A DNA stretch of 64,000 nt from Vibrio tapetis subsp. quintayensis. Its GTDB lineage: Bacteria > Pseudomonadota > Gammaproteobacteria > Enterobacterales > Vibrionaceae. Made by a program: the position numbers and the translations under genes. The stretch is taken from the NCBI RefSeq assembly GCF_030409945.1, contig NZ_JAUFQV010000019.1, forward strand, positions 1 through 64,000. Reading direction: 5' to 3'. The notes beneath the pieces are model-generated. The model was not told the DNA's origin, made no database searches, and saw only the letters and a program-made list of their open reading frames with translations. This document shows positions 54,394 through 63,431 of the stretch, piece after piece. Within the stretch, counting starts at the first letter, position 1. Every line of letters begins with the position of its first letter.

Positions 54394-55680
54394 ATGCAAA
54401 ATAAACACAATATATTATACGTACATTACGGTGATAATTGGTTGCGCGGCAGTGAGCATTGCCTAATCAACCTATTGAGCGAGCTAGATCGTCGCCAGTA
54501 TCGTCCTTTTTTGTGGACTAACAACCCAGCACTCCACCATGTGGCACTTCGAAATGATGTTCAATCTAAGCTAGATATCTTTCCAATACTATTGGGTTGG
54601 TCAAACAGCCGTTTCAACGTAATGGGCTGGTTGAAGTTGATTCAACATGGTTTGAAAATGGTAAAAGAAAACCGTATTGACATTATTCACGTTAACAGCG
54701 GAGCACCATGCCAGTGGATGTGCTTCGTAGGCCGTTTAGCGGGCATTCCCGTTGTCACGCAACTGCACAGTGATTACCCGCTTCGAGACCGCTTAACGCT
54801 TGGCCTGCATCTCTCTCCTCGAATCATTACCGTTAGTAAAGCCATCAGTACCAATCTAATTCAAGACGGCTATCCAGCCGATCAACTGAGTGTTGTTCAC
54901 AATGGCATCGATACTGGCATCGCTCCATCATCGTCGATTGAGCAGGCCCCCCTCAGCAATGCGTCAACGTTACGAAAATCCGTATACGTTGAACAAGCAG
55001 TAAACGTAAGACAAAAGTTAAACATTGCAGATAACGCAACGGTCTTTGTAACCGTTGGGTCTCTCATTCACCGCAAGGGAGTCGACCGTGTCATCAACGC
55101 CCTGTTCGAATTGCACGACAAACACCCAAACTTGCACCTTGTTGTGATTGGTGAAGGCGATGAAAAGGAAACGCTGAAAAGTCACGCAAAAGCACTAGAA
55201 CTTAACAATCGCATTCATTTTGTTGGTGAACAAGACAACGTTCACAGTTGGTTAACTGGCGGAGTCGATGGTTTTATTAGTGCAGCACGCAGTGAAGCTT
55301 TTGGGTTGGTAGTTGCTGAAGCGGGCATGGCTCAATTGCCAATCATTGCACCACATACCGGCGGCATTCCAGAAATAATCACTGATGGGCAAACCGGCAT
55401 TTTATATTCGAATACCGCAGAGTTTGGCTTAACCGATGCTATCAAGACATTCTTGGATAACCAAACCAACCCTAGCCAACCGAATCAAGTCATGGCAATG
55501 AATGCACTACAGCACATCAAAAATGAATTTACACTCAACATCAATTACCAAAAAATTGAGGCGATTTATCAAAAAGCGCTTAATGAAAATAAAAATCTAA
55601 CCGGTGAATCTCAACCATCTTGGTTTAGTGGGCTACGTCCACTGCGTCGACTGCCTAATACACTGATGATGAGAGGGTAA
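54394..55680 (+). CDS. sypI: SypI, glycosyltransferase
   Basis: This 428-residue GT-B glycosyltransferase has GDNWLRGSEHCLINLL as the N-terminal loop. The donor half begins at VGSLIHRKGVDRV, and SEAFGLVVAEAGMAQLPIIA is the E-x7-E donor motif of GT4. AGGAAGAG lies before the ATG. It is first in the sypI-L operon driven by the strong sigma-54 promoter. Confidence 0.87.
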   Translation: MQNKHNILYVHYGDNWLRGSEHCLINLLSELDRRQYRPFLWTNNPALHHVALRNDVQSKLDIFPILLGWSNSRFNVMGWLKLIQHGLKMVKENRIDIIHVNSGAPCQWMCFVGRLAGIPVVTQLHSDYPLRDRLTLGLHLSPRIITVSKAISTNLIQDGYPADQLSVVHNGIDTGIAPSSSIEQAPLSNASTLRKSVYVEQAVNVRQKLNIADNATVFVTVGSLIHRKGVDRVINALFELHDKHPNLHLVVIGEGDEKETLKSHAKALELNNRIHFVGEQDNVHSWLTGGVDGFISAARSEAFGLVVAEAGMAQLPIIAPHTGGIPEIITDGQTGILYSNTAEFGLTDAIKTFLDNQTNPSQPNQVMAMNALQHIKNEFTLNINYQKIEAIYQKALNENKNLTGESQPSWFSGLRPLRRLPNTLMMRG

Positions 55681-55681
55681 T

Positions 55682-56920
55682 ATGATGAACTTAATTTTTG
55701 ACCCAATCCCGTTCTCTGGTGGTTCTAAAGTTGCCACCAGCTGCGCTTTGTCTCATTGCGATAGCAACCAAACCCAGTTTACTGTCGTCACCGCGAGCCC
55801 AAAATGCTGGAAAAATTCAGAGCTTAATACCACGTCACTTTCGATTGTGTTTTTGCCGTGTCCTGGTTGGTTAGCTCATGCGTCTTCAGGGCTTGGCTAC
55901 TGGTTAAAACAAGGTTATTTTAGCCTATTCTTGGTGTTTACCCTACTTCGTATACCAAAAATCACCAATGCGATTGGTGCATCTGGGCCCGGAGTAGATA
56001 TGGCCTTATACCTGTGCAAATTCCTGTTTGGTTACCGCATCATTCAGCTTATTCACGGTCCAGTCGGCCTGTCACGCTCTATCGGCTACTGCTTAACAAA
56101 AGCCCACCATCTGTTCTATCTGCCGAGCAGCCGCTCATCGATAATTGCCGCGCTTAAATTGTTTCTACGCAATAAGATCAACATAGATCTTGATGATACA
56201 TTGGCAAATGCCTACCTAAATAGACCACATTGCCAAACCTTTACCAACGGGCTGTCAAGACAACAGTGGCCAACGCAATGCCAATACGATGAGCCTCGTT
56301 TATTCTGGTCGGCATCGCTACTAAAATGGAAAGGGTTGGATCTTCTGACCGACTGCCTAACAAAATCGTCTAATAGCAGCCTAATCAGCACAAACATTTG
56401 CTATATCAAGCCAAAAAACACTGCGTTAACCGTAAGTGATGCGCCTATTGCCTTAAACGGTGTCACTTGGTTTGAACAGCCAGAAAACCTTGACGAGATC
56501 CGTGCCGAGAGCAACATTTACATTTCTACCAGCACGAACGAACCCTTCGGGCTCGCCACACTAGAAGCAATGGCCGCGGGCATGTGTATTATTATTCCGT
56601 CGGATGGTGCCTATTGGGACACTGTCCTCAGTGAGGATGTACATTGCATCAAGTACTTACCTAATGATGTAAACAGCCTTAAGGCGGCAATCAATAAAGC
56701 GTCATCCAATACATATTTGATACCGTTATTAGGCATGCAAGCCAAACGCATGGCGATGAACTACCGAGCGGAGTCCGTTTATCAAAGCATATGCGATGCA
56801 GCTTGTACTAAATCTAATGACTTTGAAACGAGCGGCCCTTTAACGATGCAACACAATAATGCGGCACATTATACTCAGACTCCGGAATCCGCTCGTTCTG
56901 TATCAAAGAGGGTTCGCTAA
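55682..56920 (+). CDS. sypJ: SypJ, glycosyltransferase
   Basis: This 412-residue protein has weaker sugar-transferase similarity. The N-terminal half has a hydrophobic stretch (VFTLLRIP, about 80-90) and the C-terminal half keeps NEPFGLATLEAMAAGMCIII, the GT4 donor motif. GAGAGGG precedes the ATG and the stop overlaps sypK by one base. It likely adds another sugar of the repeat unit. Confidence 0.82.
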   Translation: MMNLIFDPIPFSGGSKVATSCALSHCDSNQTQFTVVTASPKCWKNSELNTTSLSIVFLPCPGWLAHASSGLGYWLKQGYFSLFLVFTLLRIPKITNAIGASGPGVDMALYLCKFLFGYRIIQLIHGPVGLSRSIGYCLTKAHHLFYLPSSRSSIIAALKLFLRNKINIDLDDTLANAYLNRPHCQTFTNGLSRQQWPTQCQYDEPRLFWSASLLKWKGLDLLTDCLTKSSNSSLISTNICYIKPKNTALTVSDAPIALNGVTWFEQPENLDEIRAESNIYISTSTNEPFGLATLEAMAAGMCIIIPSDGAYWDTVLSEDVHCIKYLPNDVNSLKAAINKASSNTYLIPLLGMQAKRMAMNYRAESVYQSICDAACTKSNDFETSGPLTMQHNNAAHYTQTPESARSVSKRVR

Positions 56921-58353
56921 TGAAAATCCCATCAGCATTAAAGAACATGACGGGGTATGCGCTGGGGCTATTCCTTATTAAAGGGATATCACTCATCATG
57001 CTTCCGATCATGGCGAGATACTTACTTCCTGAACAACTTGGTAAACTTGAGTTGCTGGCGTCTATTGGTACATTTTTCGGCCTGTTGATGGGGTTAGCCA
57101 TGCATGAGGCGCTGTACCGCTTTGCCGGAGAGCAAAACAATTCTGCGCAGCGTAAAGCGATTGCCAGCGAGTTGTTTCGAAACGGCTTATTAATTTCAGG
57201 CAGCATTTCATCGGTATTATTGTTTGCAGCCAATACTTTACCCGTCACCCAATGGATTCCGGTCAATCAAAATGAAATCAACGTGTTACTGTTATCCCTT
57301 TCATTGGAAAGCGCAATCGGCCTAGGTTTAGCGTGGTTAAGAATGCAAGATATGGTCAAAGCCTTTCTTAAGATATGCGTTGGAACCAGTGTATTCCAAG
57401 TTACATTGGTGTTGCTTGTGCTTCAATTTATGCCGAGTGTTGCGGGGATTCTATTCGCCAGCTTTATCGCACATTTAATACAGTTAATCGCTATTCAGAT
57501 CGTTAGCCGATTGAACCTTTTGGAAAAAAACACAATACCTTTTACGACTTATTTGGCCTATTGCGTTCCTATGATGCTGTCTGGCTTGGTTGCTTTTGGG
57601 TTAAACGGCGGAGAACGCTGGATACTCGCCGCTTCAACGTCTCTTGCACAACTTGGCCAATACGCCATCGCGGCTAAATTCGCGCTCGCTATGTGTATTT
57701 TGGTCCAGCCATTTGGTATGTGGTGGATGCCTAAACGTTTTAATTACCTAAGCAACAAAGGAGCCAAGACAACCTTGCAGATAACCCAGTATGGTTTGAT
57801 TTTGATTTCATGTTTGGCGTTATTCGTCGCAGGCGTTGGGCAGGTATTCATTGTTATCGCCCTACCAGACCTATACCACGACGCGAGTAAGTTATTGGTC
57901 GCCACGATTGCAATCGCGTGGTGCAAAGAAGTGACGGAATTAACCAACATTGGCATCCTTTTCCATAAGAAAACTCAATGGCTGCTTTATACCAATATTG
58001 CAGCAACATTATTCGGCCTTTCATTAGCCTATTTCTTGGCCGACTACGGCATTTGGGGCATTCTATTGGCACTCTTTAGCGCTCAATTGGTTCGCATGCT
58101 GGCTGTTACGTACTTAAGCCAGAAGCTTTCTACTTTGCCTTACCAAACCAACCAATTGTTATTGGTATTTATTGGTACATTCGGGTTCCTATCTCTGTTT
58201 ATTCAAGATCTGTCACTCGCTATGATTGGCATAATGGCAATAGGTGCACCTATACTCATAATACTGCTTGCGACAAAACTCGCTTTGCTGCCCATCGCGC
58301 AAAGCTCCCTTTGGCATGATGTATCCCAACGCTTTGTAAGGCGAACACAATAA
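56920..58353 (+). CDS. sypK: SypK, Wzx-type polysaccharide flippase
   Basis: This 477-residue membrane protein has about 12-14 hydrophobic segments and the MATE/oligosaccharide-flippase pattern LPEQLGKLELLASIG near the N-terminus. It should flip the lipid-linked repeat unit to the periplasm. It is coupled by one-base overlaps to sypJ and sypL. Confidence 0.88.
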   Translation: MKIPSALKNMTGYALGLFLIKGISLIMLPIMARYLLPEQLGKLELLASIGTFFGLLMGLAMHEALYRFAGEQNNSAQRKAIASELFRNGLLISGSISSVLLFAANTLPVTQWIPVNQNEINVLLLSLSLESAIGLGLAWLRMQDMVKAFLKICVGTSVFQVTLVLLVLQFMPSVAGILFASFIAHLIQLIAIQIVSRLNLLEKNTIPFTTYLAYCVPMMLSGLVAFGLNGGERWILAASTSLAQLGQYAIAAKFALAMCILVQPFGMWWMPKRFNYLSNKGAKTTLQITQYGLILISCLALFVAGVGQVFIVIALPDLYHDASKLLVATIAIAWCKEVTELTNIGILFHKKTQWLLYTNIAATLFGLSLAYFLADYGIWGILLALFSAQLVRMLAVTYLSQKLSTLPYQTNQLLLVFIGTFGFLSLFIQDLSLAMIGIMAIGAPILIILLATKLALLPIAQSSLWHDVSQRFVRRTQ

Positions 58354-59747
58354 TGGCCCATTCTAATCGCACGCACATTCTGATAGCCATCTCGGTTTGT
58401 TTGTTAATTGCGGTGGTATGGCGGTTTATTCCCAACCCTGCTGTTGCATTGGTTATTTCAATTCTCCCGCTGGGGATCTTAGTCGTGATCAGTCAGACCT
58501 TTTGGTTTGTTACTTTGTTCGTTCTATTTTCTTTTTTCAGAATCCACGAAGTTGTTCCCGCTTTATACCCACTCAAAATACCGTTATTGCTTTCCTTAGG
58601 CGCCTTATCTGCTTTGCTCTGGCACAGCCTAATTAGTCGCGAATTGAAGATCTATTGGCACCGCAGTCTAACGTGGTTAGCCCTATTTTGGGCGCTTGTG
58701 ATCATTGGGGTCGTGTTTGCTTCTAATCGCCCTATCGCTCTTGATTACTTCAAAAACATGTACTGGAAAATCATTGTTATGACACTGGCAATTACTTGGT
58801 TGCTAGACAGCAGTAAAAACTTGGCTCGAATGTCGGTGTTAATTACGTTGTCTGGTTTATTGGTCGGTTGCGTTGCTATGTACAACTCTATCAATGGTAT
58901 CGGCTTAGTAGAGGGAAGCCGTGTCACTATCGGACGTGATTTTGGTTCTATGCTTGGTGACCCAAACGACTTAGCCCTTGTGCTCATGTTCCCGTTGGCT
59001 TTCTCTATTAGTTTAGTTACGTCTCCGCGTGTTCCCGCCTACCTACGGATCCTAAGTGCCATCACCAGCGTTATTTTGATGATGGCCGTTATCGCGACCC
59101 AAAGTCGAGGCGGTTTAATGGGTGCGGTCGCCGTATTCGCTGTTTATGCCTACCGTCTGATAAAATCTAAGACCTTGGTGATGTCACTTGGCGCAGTTGG
59201 CGCACTGGTGCTCTACTTCGCCGCGGGTATTGGTGAACGAGCATCAGGTGGTTCAGCAGAAGCCGGTGTTGACGCCTCTGCCATGGGCAGACTCTATGCA
59301 TGGGAAGCCGCGTTCAAAATGTCTATCGATAACCCACTAACGGGCGTGGGACTGAACAATTTCTATTTTAACTACTATTACTACAGTTCACACTGGGACG
59401 GATTAAATCACGCGGTGCACAGTACCTGGTTTGGTGTACTAGCGGAAACGGGCATATTGGGGCTCATTATTTTCATCTGTTTTATTGTTTCTCTTATCAT
59501 CACTGCGCGTAAAACGTTAGCAACATTAAGTCATCAGCCGGAGCAATACAGTGCCTATTTGTCTGCTTCTGCAAATGCCGTTTACGCCGGGTTAATCGGT
59601 ACAATTATTTCTGGCACTTTCCTAACTCAAGGCTTCAATTGGCCTATTTATATTCTTGCAGCACTGACCATCGCCGTTGCAAACATCACTCAAAATGCCA
59701 ATCAAAATGCCAGTCAAAAAGAGAGAGCATTAACTCCCTCTATCTAA
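58353..59747 (+). CDS. sypL: SypL, O-antigen ligase/Wzy-like membrane protein
   Basis: This 464-residue protein has about 11 membrane helices and a large periplasmic loop containing NFYFNYYYYSSHWDGLNHAVH. The Wzy/O-antigen-ligase signature lies near the loop's end (GLNHAVHSTWF). It probably polymerises or ligates Syp chains. It is the last gene of the sypI-L unit. Confidence 0.86.
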   Translation: MAHSNRTHILIAISVCLLIAVVWRFIPNPAVALVISILPLGILVVISQTFWFVTLFVLFSFFRIHEVVPALYPLKIPLLLSLGALSALLWHSLISRELKIYWHRSLTWLALFWALVIIGVVFASNRPIALDYFKNMYWKIIVMTLAITWLLDSSKNLARMSVLITLSGLLVGCVAMYNSINGIGLVEGSRVTIGRDFGSMLGDPNDLALVLMFPLAFSISLVTSPRVPAYLRILSAITSVILMMAVIATQSRGGLMGAVAVFAVYAYRLIKSKTLVMSLGAVGALVLYFAAGIGERASGGSAEAGVDASAMGRLYAWEAAFKMSIDNPLTGVGLNNFYFNYYYYSSHWDGLNHAVHSTWFGVLAETGILGLIIFICFIVSLIITARKTLATLSHQPEQYSAYLSASANAVYAGLIGTIISGTFLTQGFNWPIYILAALTIAVANITQNANQNASQKERALTPSI

Positions 59748-59784
59748 AAACTCATAATTAGCTGATATATAAGACTTTATATTT

Positions 59785-59800
59785 TGGCACGATATGTGAA
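59785..59800 (+). promoter_or_regulatory. weak sigma-54-like promoter of sypM
   Basis: TGGCAC at 59785-59790 is a good -24 element, but ten bases on the -12 reads GA instead of GC (TGTGAA). It is 40 bases before the sypM start. No clear TTCTCA element lies upstream. Confidence 0.5.
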
Positions 59801-59839
59801 ATAGCATAACTATAGAATCGCATTTTAAGGATGAATAGT

Positions 59840-60580
59840 ATGCTAACGCTCAAGATGAATCAGTTTAAACATTGGTTACAAAATCACCCGAACCCTAACT
59901 ATCGCCGTTTGTTTATTCACCTTAAAGCGGTTCGTAGCTTTGAATTGCCGACGCCTAAAGCCTTCAACAAAACCATGTATTACTGCCACCAGTTAGTGAC
60001 GTCGTTATGGAATAGCACCACACGCTTGTTGGTTCATACCCCTGCTTTCAAAGGCCGCCTTAATCAGTATGGTAAGAACGTGTACATCTATGGTGGCGTG
60101 CCTTTGGTCACTGGCCCCTTGACGATTAACTTAGGAAGTGACTGCCGAATTAGTGGCCAAACAACGTTTAGCGGCCGAAGTGCAAGCCTTAGCCCAATAC
60201 TTGAAATCGGAAACAACGTCGGTATTGGCTGGCAAACAACCATCGCGGTCGGTCGAAAAGTCATCATTGAAGACAACGTTCGCATCGCGGGGAAAGCATT
60301 TTTATTTGGCTATTCAGGTCATCCACTAGACGCAAAAAAACGCGCTTTAGGCTTGCCTGATGAAGAAAGCCAAGTTGGAGATATTATTCTAAGAAAAGAT
60401 GTGTGGCTTGGCTCGAACGTGACCGTAAAAGGTGGAGTAACCATTGGAGAGGGCACCATTATTGCCGCTGGCAGCGTCGTAACTCGCAGCCTACCTTCTT
60501 TTGTGATCGCAGCTGGAAATCCAGCAAAAGTCGTTCGCAGCCTTGAATCAACAACTACACTTTTAAAAGCGCAAGCTTAA
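59840..60580 (+). CDS. sypM: SypM, left-handed beta-helix acetyltransferase
   Basis: This is a 246-residue acyltransferase from ATG 59840, chosen because AAGGA lies eight bases upstream (an ATG at 59831 is too close). The C-terminal two thirds form hexapeptide repeats ending in IGEGTIIAAGSVVTRSLPSF. It probably O-acetylates the polysaccharide or an intermediate. Confidence 0.88.
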   Translation: MLTLKMNQFKHWLQNHPNPNYRRLFIHLKAVRSFELPTPKAFNKTMYYCHQLVTSLWNSTTRLLVHTPAFKGRLNQYGKNVYIYGGVPLVTGPLTINLGSDCRISGQTTFSGRSASLSPILEIGNNVGIGWQTTIAVGRKVIIEDNVRIAGKAFLFGYSGHPLDAKKRALGLPDEESQVGDIILRKDVWLGSNVTVKGGVTIGEGTIIAAGSVVTRSLPSFVIAAGNPAKVVRSLESTTTLLKAQA

Positions 60581-60589
60581 GGAGCTACC

Positions 60590-61708
60590 ATGCACGATCT
60601 TATTGTATTCGGTGAAGATTTTGGTGGTCTTCCGTCAAGCACGCAGCATTTGGTTTCTCGTTTGGCCGACTCTCGTAAAGTAGTGTGGGTTAACTCAATT
60701 GGTTTACGCCAACCAAAACTGACGATGAGCGATGTGAAGCGAGCGGCTTACAAATTAATGGGTAAAAGTAAGGCGCATTATCAACCTATGGCCGACGAAA
60801 ATAACAACCCGAACATCACCATCGTCAACCTGAAAACCATCCCTGCGCCTCAGTCAAACTTGGCCTGCAATGTGGCAAAGAAATGGATGCTAAGCCAATT
60901 ACTGCCCATTATTGAGCAACAACAGCTACAGTCTCCTATTTTATGGTCATCTTTACCCACTGCGGCTGACTTATGCGGCGAATTAAATGAATCTGCCGTT
61001 GTGTATTATTGTGGCGATGACTTTGAGTCTTTAGCGGGTGTGGATCATGAAACCGTTCGCTGTCACGAGAAAAAACTGGTCAACAAAGCTGATCTTATTT
61101 TCGCAGCAAGCAACAACATCATGACCAAGTTTCCCGCCAGTAAAACCCAGTTCCTGCCTCATGGCGTTGATGTCGACTTGTTTGCTAAGCCAGCACCAAG
61201 AGCCCATGATTTACCAACAGGCGACCGCCCAATCGTGGGTTTTTACGGCAGCTTATCAGATTGGATGGACTACGATCTCGTCCAAGAGCTAACCAAACGA
61301 ATGACCGATTGGGACTTCGTGTTCATCGGCCCCAACGAAAAAAACAAACTTCAATTGCCACAAACCGACAACCTGTACTATTTGGGTTCCAAACCACACC
61401 ACCTGTTGCCTCAGTATTCTCAGCACTGGAATGTCAGTCTATTACCGTTCAAACATAATTCACAAATTGAAGCGTGTAGCCCATTAAAATTAATGGAGTA
61501 TTTGGCCGCTAATCGCCCAATCGTTACCACTGACTTTCCTGCATTAACTCCTTATAAAAGCCACGTTCGAGTTGCAAACAACGCAATTCAAATGGAACAA
61601 GCCATTCGCAAAGCGCAGAACGAAAAGCCCAACACTCGCCCTCTGGTGAGCCAAGAAAGCTGGGACAAGCGAAGTGAGTTCGTTGACAAAATGTTGGAAT
61701 CGCTATGA
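60590..61708 (+). CDS. sypN: SypN, glycosyltransferase
   Basis: This 372-residue GT-B protein has VWVNSIGLRQP in the N-terminal half and VYYCGDDFESL, then VGFYGSLSDWMDY at the start of the donor half. SPLKLMEYLAANRPIVTT is the donor motif. AAGGAG is ideally placed before the ATG and the end overlaps sypO (ATGA). Confidence 0.84.
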   Translation: MHDLIVFGEDFGGLPSSTQHLVSRLADSRKVVWVNSIGLRQPKLTMSDVKRAAYKLMGKSKAHYQPMADENNNPNITIVNLKTIPAPQSNLACNVAKKWMLSQLLPIIEQQQLQSPILWSSLPTAADLCGELNESAVVYYCGDDFESLAGVDHETVRCHEKKLVNKADLIFAASNNIMTKFPASKTQFLPHGVDVDLFAKPAPRAHDLPTGDRPIVGFYGSLSDWMDYDLVQELTKRMTDWDFVFIGPNEKNKLQLPQTDNLYYLGSKPHHLLPQYSQHWNVSLLPFKHNSQIEACSPLKLMEYLAANRPIVTTDFPALTPYKSHVRVANNAIQMEQAIRKAQNEKPNTRPLVSQESWDKRSEFVDKMLESL

Positions 61709-63129
61709 TTAAACTAAAACTTCGATTACTGGTTTTATTGAGTTCTGCGTGGAGACGTCGATACGTAATTTTGGTACCCATTTTGATCATGCCGTTTGTC
61801 GGTTTTGGCGTGAGTAAAATGGCACCAACCCAATACCGTTCTCATACCAGCATGCTGCTACAAGAAACTGCAAAGATGAACCCGTTTCTTGAAGATATCG
61901 CCGTATCGACCATGCTCAATGAAAGGCTCAGTGCAGTAAAAACCTTGTTAAAGAGCCGCCACGTTTTGCATTCCGTTGCCGCTGAACTCAATTTAATTAA
62001 CGACGATATGCCTCCAGCCGACGTGGAACGTGTCATTCAAAAGATTTCGAGCAGCTTGAGTGTCTCTCAGTTGGGTAAGGATTTTCTGAAGATCAACCAC
62101 ACGTCGAACTCCCCAGATGGCATGAAAGCCATGCTTGAGTCCGTTAGTCGTCATTTCATTGAACAGTTACTCGCACCCGAGCGCTCTTCTATTACTGATT
62201 CCAGTGAATTCTTAGGTATCCATATTGATAAACGAGCCGCAGAGCTTGATCTTGCCGAGCAGGCATTGGCGGAATACACCAATTTAAATTCAGAACTAAC
62301 ACCTGATATGCAAAATCAGAGCTTGAATCGCTTAGCGACTCTGAAGCAAAGCCTGGCAGAAAAACAGGCTGAGCTAGCGGGCGTTGAAAAAAGCATGGGT
62401 TCGCTGGATGAGCAACTTTCCAAAACAAACCCAGTCGTTGGCCGAATTGAAGAACAAATCATCGATATTCGTAGCGAACTAACCCTATTGAGAGCCAAAT
62501 ACACCGACAACCACAGTGCGGTACAAGCAAAAAAACGAGAACTGAGCCGACTTGAGCAAGAAAGATCCCTGATGCTCCAACAAAAACAACCGGGCCTAAA
62601 CAGTGATCAATTATGGGACATCGCAAGTTCAACCAACACTGATGAGCTGAGAAGCGTTCAACCCCTGCTGGTTTCTCAACTGCATAACCTGCAAGTCGCG
62701 AGAGGAAACTACGAATCGCTGAAAGAAGAAACCAAAAGCTTAAAGCAGATGATCGACGAGCTAGAACTCAAAGCCACCAGTTTCGGCGACAATACTAAAC
62801 AGCTTTACCGACTAACACGAGACGTAGAGATCAAACGCACGCTATACGAAGAGTTAATGGCTCGATACGAAATGGCACAGCTCACAGGATCACTGGGGAT
62901 CTTTGAACAAAATGACCGCGTAAAAATCATTGATCTGCCTTACACACCCAGCACCCCGACTAACTTCCCAAGTATCGTCTTTGTTATCGCCGGGCTGTTT
63001 GCTGGTTTATTTCTCGGCATTGGCATGGCTGTCGTCATGGAAGTATTTGATACATCTGTCCGACTTCGCCAGCAACTGGAGGAATTAACAGGCGTACCTG
63101 TATTAACCGTTCTCCCGCGTATCCGTTAA
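61705..63129 (+). CDS. sypO: SypO, Wzz-type chain-length/copolymerase protein
   Basis: This 474-residue inner-membrane protein has TM1 at about 18-38, a long periplasmic coiled coil (about 150-400) and TM2 at about 424-447, with the Wzz motif YRSHTSMLL after TM1. There is no cytoplasmic kinase domain, so SypD would supply the ATPase. It should set polymer length. The sypN stop overlaps its start. Confidence 0.88.
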   Translation: MIKLKLRLLVLLSSAWRRRYVILVPILIMPFVGFGVSKMAPTQYRSHTSMLLQETAKMNPFLEDIAVSTMLNERLSAVKTLLKSRHVLHSVAAELNLINDDMPPADVERVIQKISSSLSVSQLGKDFLKINHTSNSPDGMKAMLESVSRHFIEQLLAPERSSITDSSEFLGIHIDKRAAELDLAEQALAEYTNLNSELTPDMQNQSLNRLATLKQSLAEKQAELAGVEKSMGSLDEQLSKTNPVVGRIEEQIIDIRSELTLLRAKYTDNHSAVQAKKRELSRLEQERSLMLQQKQPGLNSDQLWDIASSTNTDELRSVQPLLVSQLHNLQVARGNYESLKEETKSLKQMIDELELKATSFGDNTKQLYRLTRDVEIKRTLYEELMARYEMAQLTGSLGIFEQNDRVKIIDLPYTPSTPTNFPSIVFVIAGLFAGLFLGIGMAVVMEVFDTSVRLRQQLEELTGVPVLTVLPRIR

Positions 63130-63160
63130 CTCAATTTGTAAAAGTATCATCAAATTTTTC

Positions 63161-63191
63161 GACACATCTCTGTTAACCCACGAGATGTGTC
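63161..63191. terminator. stem-loop between sypO and sypP
   Basis: GACACATCTC pairs with GAGATGTGTC around an 11-nt loop, about 30 bases past the sypO stop. There is no T-run just after, but a pyrimidine-rich stretch follows about 15 bases on. It could separate the sypM-O and sypP units. Confidence 0.55.
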
Positions 63192-63340
63192 CGGCCTTAT
63201 CGCCTCCTTTCGCTTTTCTTCTTTTATCTTCGGCCTTCCGCCACGATTTTTCCATTTCAAAATGACTGTCAAAACAAGAATTCAAAACAGGAAAAAGCCA
63301 AATAAACCCTAACTCATTGAATTTAAAGTCTATCGTTTTA

Positions 63341-63356
63341 TGGCACGCCTTGTGCA
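63341..63356 (+). promoter_or_regulatory. sigma-54 promoter of sypP
   Basis: TGGCACGCCTTGTGCA has GG and GC ten bases apart. It is 75 bases before the sypP ATG. Confidence 0.85.
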
Positions 63357-63431
63357 ATATCTATGGCATACGGCGAGAAAGTTAAACAGCTTAACTATCT
63401 CCACACTGACAACCCAGTTAAGGAAAATGTT

